Below, piece after piece: positions 8,405 through 16,700 of a stretch of 64,000 bases of DNA. Under the pieces are notes generated by a model. That model was not told where the DNA came from. It did no database searches and worked only from the letters and a program-made list of their open reading frames with translations. Each line of letters begins with the position of its first letter. The first letter of the stretch is position 1. The DNA is from Algoriphagus lacus (GTDB lineage Bacteria > Bacteroidota > Bacteroidia > Cytophagales > Cyclobacteriaceae): assembly GCF_003583985.1 (NCBI RefSeq), contig NZ_QXML01000001.1, positions 124,001 through 188,000 of the forward strand, read 5' to 3'. Both the position numbers and the translations under genes were made by a program.

Positions 8405-8862
8405 GCCTTTGATCCCAGTTCGGAAAGTAGTCTGACGATCCGATGGGCTTTGGCTTCAACCGAATTGGCACTGTAGATATATTCAATCCAGTGCTTCTGT
8501 TCAGGTTCGGTGAGTTGATTGAAAAGGGAAAGTTTACCGGGGTCATCCTCCAGGCAAGCCACCAATTCTTCCGGGAGTGTACTTGGAATTTCATCGCGGT
8601 AAAGTCTGACCCGGACTTTATCACCTGTTTCTTTTCGGATTGCAGTTCGGATCACTTTGGCTACCGGTAAAAAAAGAAACCCATTTCCCATGGGCATGAG
8701 GTGTTTTCCTTCAAATTCAAAGTCATCAAGAGTTCCGGACACTTTAATCATTCCAAAGACCTTTGACGATGGAAGGACGGAAACGGGAAGGCGAATAAAA
8801 GTCCATCCCCCTTTTCCGGGAAATTTTTCCAATTGAAATTCGCCTTGTATGATTAATTCCAT
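8401..8862 (-). CDS. DUF1905 / YdeI-OmdA family protein
   Basis: A 153-residue cytoplasmic protein. The first 85 or so residues form a DUF1905 beta-barrel (GGWTFIRLP, GMIKVSGTLDDFEFEGKHLMPMG). The rest match the helical YdeI/OmpD-associated domain (DDPGKLSLFNQLTEPEQKHW, AKAHRIVRLL). Members are annotated as bacteriocin-protection or OmpD-associated proteins, but no biochemical activity is established. The gene ends tail-to-tail with the TonB receptor, sharing the TTAA. A terminator hairpin ends three bases before its ATG, so expression needs readthrough or a promoter overlapping the hairpin. Confidence 0.8.
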   Translation of the reverse strand: MELIIQGEFQLEKFPGKGGWTFIRLPVSVLPSSKVFGMIKVSGTLDDFEFEGKHLMPMGNGFLFLPVAKVIRTAIRKETGDKVRVRLYRDEIPSTLPEELVACLEDDPGKLSLFNQLTEPEQKHWIEYIYSANSVEAKAHRIVRLLSELGSKA

Positions 8863-8864
8863 GG

Positions 8865-8891
8865 CAAAAAAAAGAGCGGGTTTTCCCGCTC
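8865..8891 (-). terminator. Terminator between the beta-barrel gene and the YdeI-like gene
   Basis: A perfect 7-bp GC-rich stem (8874-8880 with 8885-8891) has a TTTT loop. Read on the minus strand it is followed by nine T residues (complement of 8865-8873). It follows the beta-barrel gene stop at 8912 and ends directly before the next minus-strand start codon. Confidence 0.8.
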
Positions 8892-8911
8892 CAATCTATT
8901 TTGTTGACGAA

Positions 8912-9358
8912 TTAATTCAATCTCCAGCGGATGTTTAGACCAAACCCACCAGCATCAAAACTGGTGTCTTCCACCAAAATAAAGTAAGGTCTCCAATCCA
9001 AACCGATGGTCAAAGGAATCTCCGAAAACGGATACTCAGCACCAATTTCTCCTGCTACTCCGAATCTAAAGTTTTCCGAAAGGAAAAGCGATGGACCAAA
9101 ACCCGCATACCATTTGAAATCCGATGACGCGATGTCATCATAAACCGGGTTCCAAAGTGCATCGATACCCACACCGTCATTTCCGAAGCTCAAATCAGCG
9201 TGAACTCTGCTGAACTCACCCAGTGCAAATACCCCATCCAGGGCGACATTGTTCCCATTTACGTTTCCAAATCGGATACCGACTTCCTGAGCCTGTGACT
9301 CAAGTGTAGCAAAAAGGGCTAGCCCAAATACAAGAACAAGTAGTTTTAAAGTTTTCAT
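8912..9358 (-). CDS. Small outer-membrane beta-barrel protein, function unknown
   Basis: A 148-residue protein starting MKTLKLLVLVFGLALF, with a signal peptide cleaved near SQAQ. Alternating hydrophobic strands follow and the protein ends in IRWRLN. The pattern suggests a small outer membrane beta-barrel of about eight strands. A longer in-frame start (9385) adds nine residues ahead of the signal peptide and is not favoured. It lies 64 bases after the decarboxylase gene and is closed by a strong terminator. I do not recognise a named family. Confidence 0.7.
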   Translation of the reverse strand: MKTLKLLVLVFGLALFATLESQAQEVGIRFGNVNGNNVALDGVFALGEFSRVHADLSFGNDGVGIDALWNPVYDDIASSDFKWYAGFGPSLFLSENFRFGVAGEIGAEYPFSEIPLTIGLDWRPYFILVEDTSFDAGGFGLNIRWRLN

Positions 9359-9422
9359 AATCGGTTTTAAAGGTTCAACTGCCATCAGCTAAAATTAAGC
9401 CAATCGCGATCAAAACACGGAT

Positions 9423-10895
9423 TTAAGTGCCAGAATTTTGAATTTCTCCGCCAATTCTAAGCACCTCTCTCACCAACAAATCCATGTCTTCCATACGGGT
9501 TCGTTGGTTGACATTTGCCACTCGCAGAGTGAATTTCCCATTCAAAATGGTAGAACTTGGTGAAGCAATGCCTTCTTCCTGAAGTCGAAGCAGAATCTCC
9601 CGATTCAATTCCCTCAGTTGACTTTCGGAGAAGTCCGGATGGATCATTCGGAAGCAGGTGATGCTCATGGAAACCGGTGCGGTCAATTCCAATTCAGGAT
9701 GTTGATTGACCAGATGTGCGAGGTACTCCGCCTGTCGGTTGTTTTGGGCAATCATTTGAGCGTACTTTTCCCGTCCATGCTCTTTGAGCGACATCCAGAT
9801 TTTTAGTGCCTTGAATCCTCGGGAAAGCTCAAACCCATAATTATTGACGGAATCCAAGCCTCCGGCAAGTCCTCTGCTTTCCTGAAGCAAATAATTCGGT
9901 GTAACGGCAAAAGATTCCCGATGCTTTTTGGCATCCCGGATCAGAGTACATCCTACTTCATACGGGACATATAGCCACTTGTGCAGGTCAAAGGCCAAAC
10001 TGTCCGCTTCCTCTATGGCTTTCAACCGCCCAGAATACTTCGAATCCAATTTGGCCAAAGCCCCGTAGGCCCCATCCACATGAAACCACATTCCGTATTT
10101 TCTTGAAATCTCCAAAAGCTCTTCCATCGGATCAATCGCTCCTGTATTGACAGTACCAGAAGTGCCTACAATACAAAATGGCAGCAAACCCGCTTGCAAA
10201 TCAGCCTGAATTTGCGCTTCCAGTTCATTTGTTCTCATCTCAAACCGCTCATTCACTCCGATTTTCCGGACAGCATCAGTACCAAGTCCTATGATTTCAG
10301 CGGCTTTTTGGATGCAGGAGTGCGTTTCGACTGAGCAATAAAGAACCAGTTGGGCAGAGGCGGCTTTTAGTCCTTTGCTTCTGATTTTTTCATCCCTAAA
10401 AGAATTCCTTGCAACAGTAAGGGCTGTGATATTAGCCATGGAGCCTCCGCTGACCAAAATTCCTGATGCCTCCTTCGGAAAATTCATCAACTCCTTACAC
10501 CAGTTGACTACCTGCCGATCCACATACATCGCGGAGTGCTCCCCAATGGCCGCATTCGGGTTCATTCCGGAGGCCAACAAGTCCGCCAAAACTCCCAGCG
10601 GGGTACCCGTCCCCTGAATCCAGGCAAAAAACCGGGGGTGCACGTTACCCTTGTTGTAGGGAAAAATGAATTGCTTAAACTCCTGATACACTTCTTCCGG
10701 ATCTTGGCCTTTTTCAGGAATGGGCTGATCCAAAAAATCTTTGACTTCGGCCGGAATGGGCTTCCAGATTTTCTCTTCCCTGATTCCTTTCCAATACTCA
10801 AACAGGTCATCAATCATCCGATGCCCCAATTCGCGCATTTGGTCCCAGTTTTCAGGATCAAGGGTAAGGTCTTTATTATTGTTTTCTAATGACAT
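9423..10895 (-). CDS. PLP-dependent group II amino acid decarboxylase
   Basis: A 490-residue fold-type I PLP enzyme. The cofactor lysine is K306 in the DLHKWLYVPYE motif; H192 (ETHSC) should stack on the pyridine ring and D274 (HVDGAYG) should pair with the ring nitrogen. HPRFFAWIQG and NPNAAIGEHS near the N-terminus are family hallmarks. Group II enzymes decarboxylate aromatic amino acids, glutamate, aspartate or diaminobutyrate. The specificity here is not decided by sequence; the overall pattern is closer to aromatic-L-amino-acid decarboxylases than to GadB. It lies 54 bases before DUF486 in gene order and may share its transcript. Confidence 0.85.
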   Translation of the reverse strand: MSLENNNKDLTLDPENWDQMRELGHRMIDDLFEYWKGIREEKIWKPIPAEVKDFLDQPIPEKGQDPEEVYQEFKQFIFPYNKGNVHPRFFAWIQGTGTPLGVLADLLASGMNPNAAIGEHSAMYVDRQVVNWCKELMNFPKEASGILVSGGSMANITALTVARNSFRDEKIRSKGLKAASAQLVLYCSVETHSCIQKAAEIIGLGTDAVRKIGVNERFEMRTNELEAQIQADLQAGLLPFCIVGTSGTVNTGAIDPMEELLEISRKYGMWFHVDGAYGALAKLDSKYSGRLKAIEEADSLAFDLHKWLYVPYEVGCTLIRDAKKHRESFAVTPNYLLQESRGLAGGLDSVNNYGFELSRGFKALKIWMSLKEHGREKYAQMIAQNNRQAEYLAHLVNQHPELELTAPVSMSITCFRMIHPDFSESQLRELNREILLRLQEEGIASPSSTILNGKFTLRVANVNQRTRMEDMDLLVREVLRIGGEIQNSGT

Positions 10896-10949
10896 GAGAA
10901 GGGATTTTTCAGAAGACTGTAAATAAGGGATAGGGGTTGCTTTGCCGCA

Positions 10950-11318
10950 CTACTTTTTGAAAATAAAGTAAACTGCAAGCACAAGGAAGATTGCTCCGAT
11001 CAGGTGGTTAAGCCTTAGGGTTTCATTTTTGAAGGCGATCAGGGTAAAAATCATAAAAATGAGCAAGGTGATGACTTCTTGCAGGACCTTCAGTTGGACC
11101 AGAGAAAATGGCCCACCATTTCCGGAAAAACCGATTTTATTAGCCGGAACCTGAAACATGTATTCAAAAAGAGCAATCCCCCAGCTGATCAAAATAATGG
11201 AAACCAAGCCGAGCTTGTTAAACCACTTCCACTCTGCAAATTTCAGATGACCGTACCAGGCCAAAGTCATAAAAGTGTTGGAAAGTACCAAGAGTCCGAT
11301 GGTAAGAAGTGCTTTCAT
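10950..11318 (-). CDS. DUF486 family small membrane protein
   Basis: A 122-residue protein with four predicted membrane helices, in the drug/metabolite-transporter-like DUF486 family. LSNTFMTLAWYGHLK at the N-terminus and WGIALFEYMFQVPANKIG in the middle are typical. The start MKALLTIG at 11318 gives the usual family length; an upstream ATG at 11342 adds eight polar residues. Function is unknown. It lies upstream of the decarboxylase on the same strand. Confidence 0.8.
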   Translation of the reverse strand: MKALLTIGLLVLSNTFMTLAWYGHLKFAEWKWFNKLGLVSIILISWGIALFEYMFQVPANKIGFSGNGGPFSLVQLKVLQEVITLLIFMIFTLIAFKNETLRLNHLIGAIFLVLAVYFIFKK

Positions 11319-11406
11319 CTGCGGAAGTTTTAATTCAGCCAAATCTCATCAAATTTTGAAAATTGGCCACCTTCCTAAAGCGAAAGAATGGGTTATTGAA
11401 TGGCTC

Positions 11407-13377
11407 TTAGTGCTTTTTGATCTCCAGATCAGGTGCGGGTGGCAGTCCGGTCACTTCCAAAATCTCCTTTTCCTCCAATGTTTCTTTGTCAAGCAATGCG
11501 TTGGCAAGGGCATCCAACTTTTTTCGATGCAATTTCAGCAATCGAATAGCCTCATCATGACATTCATTGATGATTCGGACTATTTCCGCGTCAATCTTTT
11601 TGGCAGTTTCTTCAATGTAGGTATAGGGGAGATCTCCATAAGAAACCCCTAGATATTCATTCTGAGTTGGTCCTAACTGAACCAATCCCAACTCATCACT
11701 CATTCCCCAGCGTGTTACCATTCCCCAAGCAATTTCGGTGGCCTGCTCAATGTCATTCTCAGCTCCGGTAGTTTTCGTCCCATAAACCACTTCTTCAGCG
11801 GATCGACCTCCCAAAATCCCAATGATCCGAGCCCGGAGATATTCTTCCTCATAATTATACTTATCCCGGTCAGGTCGCTGATAGGTCACTCCCAAGGCCT
11901 GACCTCTCGGGACGATAGTCACCCGATTGACGGGTTCGGCTCCGGGAACTAAAAGTCCGAGGATAGCGTGCCCGCTTTCGTGGTAGGCGATCCGCTCCCG
12001 ATCTTCTTTACTCAGCAGGATTGGTCGCTCCGGCCCCAGAACAATTTTTTCCAACGCATTCATAAAATGCTCCGTGGTGACCTTCTCGGCATTTTCATGT
12101 GCGGCTTGAAGCGCTGCCTCATTGACGAGATTTTTGAGGTCTGCACCCGTGAATCCAGGTGTAATGGCTGCGATTTCTTCGAAACTGAACTTCTTATCCA
12201 AGGGAACCTTGCGCGTGTGGACTTTCAAAATGGCGATTCTTCCGGTTTTATCCGGAGGATTGATCACAATCCTTCGGTCAAAACGACCTGCACGAAGAAG
12301 TGCCTTGTCCAGAATATCCGGTTGATTGGTCGCAGCCAAAACTATGACCCCTTCCTTGCTGGAAAAACCATCCATTTCTGTTAAAATTTGATTGAGGGTC
12401 TGCTCCTGCTCACTCGCTCCGCCCACGATGTACTGTCCACGGGACCGACCGATAGAATCCAATTCGTCAATGAAAATGATGGAGGGGGCATTTTCCCGAG
12501 CTAACTTAAATAGGTCTCGAACCCGAGCCGCACCTACTCCCACGATCATTTCCACAAATTCGGAAGCACTCATTGAAAAAAACGGAACTCCTGATTCTCC
12601 TGCCACAGCCCGAGCAAGAAGCGTTTTTCCGGTTCCGGGAGCACCCACGAGCAAAACTCCTTTCGGTGCAGTTCCGCCCAATCGGGTATATTTTTCAGGG
12701 TTTTTCAAAAAATCTACGATTTCAACCAGTTCATTTTCGGCTTCATCTATCCCCGCCACATCATCAAATGTGACTCGCTCCTCTGTCCTTACATCAAATA
12801 TTTTTGCGTTACTCTCACCCATTCCCATCAAACCTCCAAAACCACCCCTTGCCTGAGCTTTTCGAAACAACCAGATATAAAAAGCAATAATCAGCAGAGC
12901 AGGACCAAATGAAGCCAAAAGCGACCAGATAGAATTGCTCTCATCCAATACCGGATCAGCCAATATCTCCACCTGATGCCCAGCCAATAAAGCCTCCAAC
13001 CCTTGATCGGCAAAAGCCGGAACGACAGTTTTAAACTCAAGAATTTTTTCGGGCTCTGGGACTTTCCCGTCTGGCGACGCTGCTGCTGTATAACTGACTT
13101 CAGTGGTAAATTTACCCGAGATAAGTTCTCCTTTGGAGTAAATTGACCTTACATTTCCCTTCGTTACTTCTTCTTTGAACAAGGTGTAAGGAATGGTAAT
13201 CGCCTCTTCTTTGTCAGGGAAAAAGAAATTCACTACCAGGTAATTAAGAATCAGAATCCCGATAAAAATCAGCCAGGTCTTTGAGGAGGGGATTTTTCGT
13301 GGCTCATTTCTGTTAGGATCATTTTCCCGGGAATACGGCCCTCCATTTTCTTCTTTGGTAGATTTGAAAATACCCAT
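11407..13377 (-). CDS. ftsH: ATP-dependent zinc metalloprotease FtsH
   Basis: A 656-residue membrane-anchored AAA+ protease that degrades misfolded and regulatory membrane proteins. Two transmembrane helices (about residues 35-53 and 152-171) flank a periplasmic domain. Walker A GAPGTGKT is at 245-252, Walker B IIFIDE at 300-305, the second region of homology [21 protein letters not shown] follows, and the zinc site H466-E-S-G-H470 is intact. The start MGIFKST at 13377 is favoured over an upstream ATG that adds 27 basic residues before the helix. The pore loop reads EMIVGVG, with Ile278 where most FtsH proteins have Phe. Bacteroidota often carry more than one ftsH and this may be the secondary copy. 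Confidence 0.93.
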   Translation of the reverse strand: MGIFKSTKEENGGPYSRENDPNRNEPRKIPSSKTWLIFIGILILNYLVVNFFFPDKEEAITIPYTLFKEEVTKGNVRSIYSKGELISGKFTTEVSYTAAASPDGKVPEPEKILEFKTVVPAFADQGLEALLAGHQVEILADPVLDESNSIWSLLASFGPALLIIAFYIWLFRKAQARGGFGGLMGMGESNAKIFDVRTEERVTFDDVAGIDEAENELVEIVDFLKNPEKYTRLGGTAPKGVLLVGAPGTGKTLLARAVAGESGVPFFSMSASEFVEMIVGVGAARVRDLFKLARENAPSIIFIDELDSIGRSRGQYIVGGASEQEQTLNQILTEMDGFSSKEGVIVLAATNQPDILDKALLRAGRFDRRIVINPPDKTGRIAILKVHTRKVPLDKKFSFEEIAAITPGFTGADLKNLVNEAALQAAHENAEKVTTEHFMNALEKIVLGPERPILLSKEDRERIAYHESGHAILGLLVPGAEPVNRVTIVPRGQALGVTYQRPDRDKYNYEEEYLRARIIGILGGRSAEEVVYGTKTTGAENDIEQATEIAWGMVTRWGMSDELGLVQLGPTQNEYLGVSYGDLPYTYIEETAKKIDAEIVRIINECHDEAIRLLKLHRKKLDALANALLDKETLEEKEILEVTGLPPAPDLEIKKH

Positions 13378-13536
13378 ATGGCTAAACGTTTTTTCTTCTT
13401 GCCTGAGCGGGAGGGGAAAGCTCCTTTTCGGCAGAAATAAGACGACTTCCTGACTCAACTTGCCCTTATCTCTTCCTATATCCGGATGAGAAAGGGAGAA
13501 CTCACAGATTCAGGGTACAGATCAAGCAGAGAATCG

Positions 13537-14220
13537 CTAAAACCTGAATCCCAGATTGACAAATGCTTGCCCGGGTTTCGATTCCTGATCTTTTAACACA
13601 TCCTGGAAACCCATATTATATCCTAGTTCGATATCGAGGAAGGCGATATCAATTCCAATCCCTCCTTGACCAAGGAGGTTGAAAGTATTCAAGTCATCCT
13701 TGGTTATATCAAGCCCTGAATCATCTGTTACATTCAGCACAAAAGAAGGAACTACGCCCACAAAGGTGCGCACGGTAAAGAGTCGGCTTGTAAAAAACAA
13801 TAAATCCAGTCCTACAGTAAGCGGAATATCGATGCTTTTAACAGAAATGGACGAGGAGTCGGAAGCACTGTCCACCGCTTTCAGTCCATAAATTGCATTC
13901 GTATATTTTGCCCCGGCACCCCAATACAAAAATTTTCCTCTTCTGTAATTAAAGCCCAATTGATAGCCCAACTCCGTGTCTGAGTTAAACTGATCGGGCG
14001 AAACGCTCAACTCATTAGCATTTGCTCCAATGTAAACAACAAAAGAATCTTTTCTTTTTCGATCAGCTTTTTCCTTTTTGGCAGTCGTATCGGCAGCTGC
14101 AAGTTGGGTGGTGTCGGTTGGAGCAACTTTCTGGGTATCCTGTCCGAAAACCGGGTTAAGCAGAGATGCGGCAAAAAGAAAAAGGAAGAATACAGGAGCG
14201 TTTTTAAGGATCTTTTTCAT
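13537..14220 (-). CDS. Outer membrane beta-barrel (PorT/OMP_b-brl_2-like) protein
   Basis: A 227-residue secreted protein with a signal peptide ending PVFGQ. A polar linker rich in Thr, Ala, Lys and Asp (28-58) leads to a barrel domain of about 165 residues ending in NLGFRF, the expected outer membrane insertion signal. This matches the many 8-strand barrels of Bacteroidota. Its function is unknown. It precedes ftsH on the same strand with 159 bases between them. Confidence 0.75.
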   Translation of the reverse strand: MKKILKNAPVFFLFLFAASLLNPVFGQDTQKVAPTDTTQLAAADTTAKKEKADRKRKDSFVVYIGANANELSVSPDQFNSDTELGYQLGFNYRRGKFLYWGAGAKYTNAIYGLKAVDSASDSSSISVKSIDIPLTVGLDLLFFTSRLFTVRTFVGVVPSFVLNVTDDSGLDITKDDLNTFNLLGQGGIGIDIAFLDIELGYNMGFQDVLKDQESKPGQAFVNLGFRF

Positions 14221-14294
14221 GGCAAAGTAGACTAAGAATTGATGGGTGCACTGCGATTCTAGTCTAAATTTGACCTTTTATTTCCATTTTTTGC

Positions 14295-14328
14295 CAAATT
14301 TTATCATGATAAAAATCATATTTGCAAA
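14295..14328 (-). promoter_or_regulatory. Candidate promoter with a 16-bp palindrome
   Basis: On the minus strand a TTTG (14325-14328) is followed after 21 bases by TAAAATTTG (14303-14295), close to the Bacteroidota -33/-7 elements but with one extra base in the -7 box. The spacer contains the perfect palindrome TTTTATCATGATAAAA (14299-14314). It lies 75 bases upstream of the beta-barrel gene at 14220. Regulator unknown. Confidence 0.3.
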
Positions 14329-14376
14329 AGATTTTACTGAGTAGGGAATGCCCAAAAAGTAAAGTTTTTATTCGAG

Positions 14377-15309
14377 TTAAAGGCCGGAATTCTTTCGGGC
14401 ATACTCAATCAGACCCCCCTTTTTACCCCAAGCAAATCGGAAACGAACCGCCGTCGGATGGATCCCCAACTTTTTCAGGAACCAATCCAATTGGTAGCCT
14501 CCCAGCCTTTTGATCAACAACTTGGGATCAAAGAACAATTCCTTGTGAAGCTTTTTAGATACAAAAATTGCGGCCCTTTCGTAAAGCTTGGACTTCAAAG
14601 CATGATCATTTAGCCTTTGGTAAAAAAATTCATGCTCGAAACTTGAGTTCATTTTATAGGACCCCTTTCGCGCACCACTGATAATAACCAAAATCCCACA
14701 CCGGGCGGGGAAATGAAATTTTATCCCCGATTTCCAAGCCCGAAAAAGCCATTCTTGGGAAGGAGTAACGTAGAGATCTTTTTCCATCTTCCATGGGCCC
14801 AACCGATCTACAAGGGATCTCTTAAAAAACCAAGTGGAAGCCACACTGAATACATTCGCTGAAAAATTCCCGTCGGGATGAACACTGCACAATTGGGCTT
14901 CAATTTTTCCTTCTTCCAGATTCTCCTTCTTTGAAGGAAGAATTTCCAGTCCAGGAACGATTAAAAAATCGGCTTCGCTGATTTGAATCTCAGCAACACA
15001 TTCCCGAAGATGCAAAGTGAAAAACATATCATCCTGGTTGAGAAAAGCGATGTATTGTCCACGGGCTCTTTCCAAAGCAAAATTGTTGGGCTTAGCTTGC
15101 TGCCCACTGTTTTGCTCCAGATTGAAAAAAGAAATTCTCGGATCCCCAAAACTCCTAACCAGCTCCTCAGTATCGTCGGTACAGCAATCCCCAACTACAA
15201 TCAACTCCCAATCTTGAAAGTATGAGTCCAACACACTTTGAATCGCATATTTCAGCAGGTGGCTGGAATTGTAGGTTGCGGTAATGATGGATACGAGCGG
15301 TGAGTTCAT
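14377..15309 (-). CDS. Family 2 glycosyltransferase
   Basis: A 310-residue GT-A fold glycosyltransferase. The N-terminal SIITATYNSSHLLKYAIQSV and the acidic DCCTDDT are the nucleotide-sugar region, and NQDDMF supplies the DxD-like metal site. There are no membrane segments, so it is probably a cytoplasmic, peripheral enzyme acting on a cell-surface glycan. The ATG at 15309 is chosen over a TTG at 15324 that would overlap the upstream gene. It starts seven bases after the FAD oxidoreductase stop, so the two are an operon. Donor and acceptor are unknown. Confidence 0.85.
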   Translation of the reverse strand: MNSPLVSIITATYNSSHLLKYAIQSVLDSYFQDWELIVVGDCCTDDTEELVRSFGDPRISFFNLEQNSGQQAKPNNFALERARGQYIAFLNQDDMFFTLHLRECVAEIQISEADFLIVPGLEILPSKKENLEEGKIEAQLCSVHPDGNFSANVFSVASTWFFKRSLVDRLGPWKMEKDLYVTPSQEWLFRAWKSGIKFHFPARCGILVIISGARKGSYKMNSSFEHEFFYQRLNDHALKSKLYERAAIFVSKKLHKELFFDPKLLIKRLGGYQLDWFLKKLGIHPTAVRFRFAWGKKGGLIEYARKNSGL

Positions 15310-15316
15310 GTCTTTT

Positions 15317-16540
15317 TCAATCAATGCCTTCCAATCGGTCGGCCACTTTGACCGCCAAATAAGGAATCAGGGTATATTTTCCAGTATCGACAGAATGGTA
15401 ATTTCCAAATGACCGAATGCCCACTTCAAATCGCTCATGAAATCTGCTTTTGGATTGGTCCACTTCGGTATTGCCAAGGGCAAGAATGTCACCTCCCACC
15501 GGATCCACTGCCTCTAAAGGAAATTTCAGATTACCAGCAGCAGGAATTCGCTTTTTCAGTTCTTCAAAGCTTCGCTGAAATACATCCATTCGTTCCTCCG
15601 GAGAATACATCGAATCCCACTCGGGAGGTCTGTAGTCCTCTGACCAACCTGTACGTCCAACTGGATACCAAGACATAAATGCGCCTCGTTCCCGAAAATT
15701 GACTATATCCCCAAATGGTCCCAGCACCATCGTGCAGGAAGGCAAATCTGCTTCTTTGAGCGGGATCAAAAGCTTGTTACCAAACTTATAGCGGTGGGAC
15801 CAAGTACCCAGTGGCTCAATCCCCATGGTTCGGTCAATTTCAAGAAGCCCGTTCCATGTGGAATTAACAACATCGGTATATTCTTCTTCTATCTGAATTC
15901 CAGCATTTCGGAAAATCACTTTCAAACGATCCCCAACTTTAGCCACAGCTTCAACTTTGGAGTCCAAAAAGAGATTGATATTGGGGTCAGAAGAAATCGC
16001 CTGGGTTAATTTCTCTGCGATATAACGAGGCTCAACAGAATACTCGGTCGTTTCAAAAATATCCTCTGTGAATTCCGGATTGGCTATTCCATCAATTCTG
16101 GATTTGTGCAGAAGTCTCGCCTCCAAAGAATCAAATAATCCGAGGTACTTCTTTTTCCCTCCTCCTGAAAGCTCCTTATAAACCTGGCAGCAACGCTGAT
16201 AATGACTATTCAGCTCCTGAGAATTGAGCAGGGAGCCTTTTTGGACCAAATAATAAAACGGAGTGGAGATCATTTCTTCGGGCTTCACGTCGACCCACCG
16301 TTGCAGGTATTCCATAAAATGTACTGCACCAACCAACATCTGATGCGCCGTATGAAAACTCCGGTCCATTGCATAAATAAACCCCACATGGACTTTGCCT
16401 TCATTGGCATAGCTTGCTTTCTTGATTGGCTCGGAATGTTCTTCGAAAAGGTCGACCTTATAACCACGCTGGGAAAGTTCCAAGGCGGCACATGCTCCTA
16501 ATCCGCCTGCGCCTAGGATGGCAATTCTTTGTTGATTCAA
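15317..16540 (-). CDS. FAD-dependent oxidoreductase (DAO family)
   Basis: A 407-residue flavoprotein with the N-terminal dinucleotide motif GAGGLGA (residues 10-16) followed by a conserved acidic stretch (VDLFEEH). ASYANEGKVHVGF resembles the DAO-family segment that positions FAD. The C-terminal half carries the substrate domain. The substrate is not known. Its tight pairing with a GT2 glycosyltransferase suggests a role in modifying a sugar or polyol for a surface glycan rather than in amino acid catabolism. That role is inference. Confidence 0.75.
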   Translation of the reverse strand: MNQQRIAILGAGGLGACAALELSQRGYKVDLFEEHSEPIKKASYANEGKVHVGFIYAMDRSFHTAHQMLVGAVHFMEYLQRWVDVKPEEMISTPFYYLVQKGSLLNSQELNSHYQRCCQVYKELSGGGKKKYLGLFDSLEARLLHKSRIDGIANPEFTEDIFETTEYSVEPRYIAEKLTQAISSDPNINLFLDSKVEAVAKVGDRLKVIFRNAGIQIEEEYTDVVNSTWNGLLEIDRTMGIEPLGTWSHRYKFGNKLLIPLKEADLPSCTMVLGPFGDIVNFRERGAFMSWYPVGRTGWSEDYRPPEWDSMYSPEERMDVFQRSFEELKKRIPAAGNLKFPLEAVDPVGGDILALGNTEVDQSKSRFHERFEVGIRSFGNYHSVDTGKYTLIPYLAVKVADRLEGID

Positions 16541-16700
16541 ATCTGAAGTATTAATTGAAAAACTGGAAGGACTAAAATTAATAGGAGGAATGGCATTAAA
16601 ATCTGAAACTCAAAAAATGACTTCATAAAAATAAAATTTACTTTTTAGCTAAGTGCATAACTGATTAGTAGATACATTTACCTAAGAAGTATTTCTATCT

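Noticed and set aside
12392..12856. 154-codon plus-strand frame inside ftsH
   Set aside because: It lies opposite the conserved AAA domain and has no independent start signal or homology that I can see.
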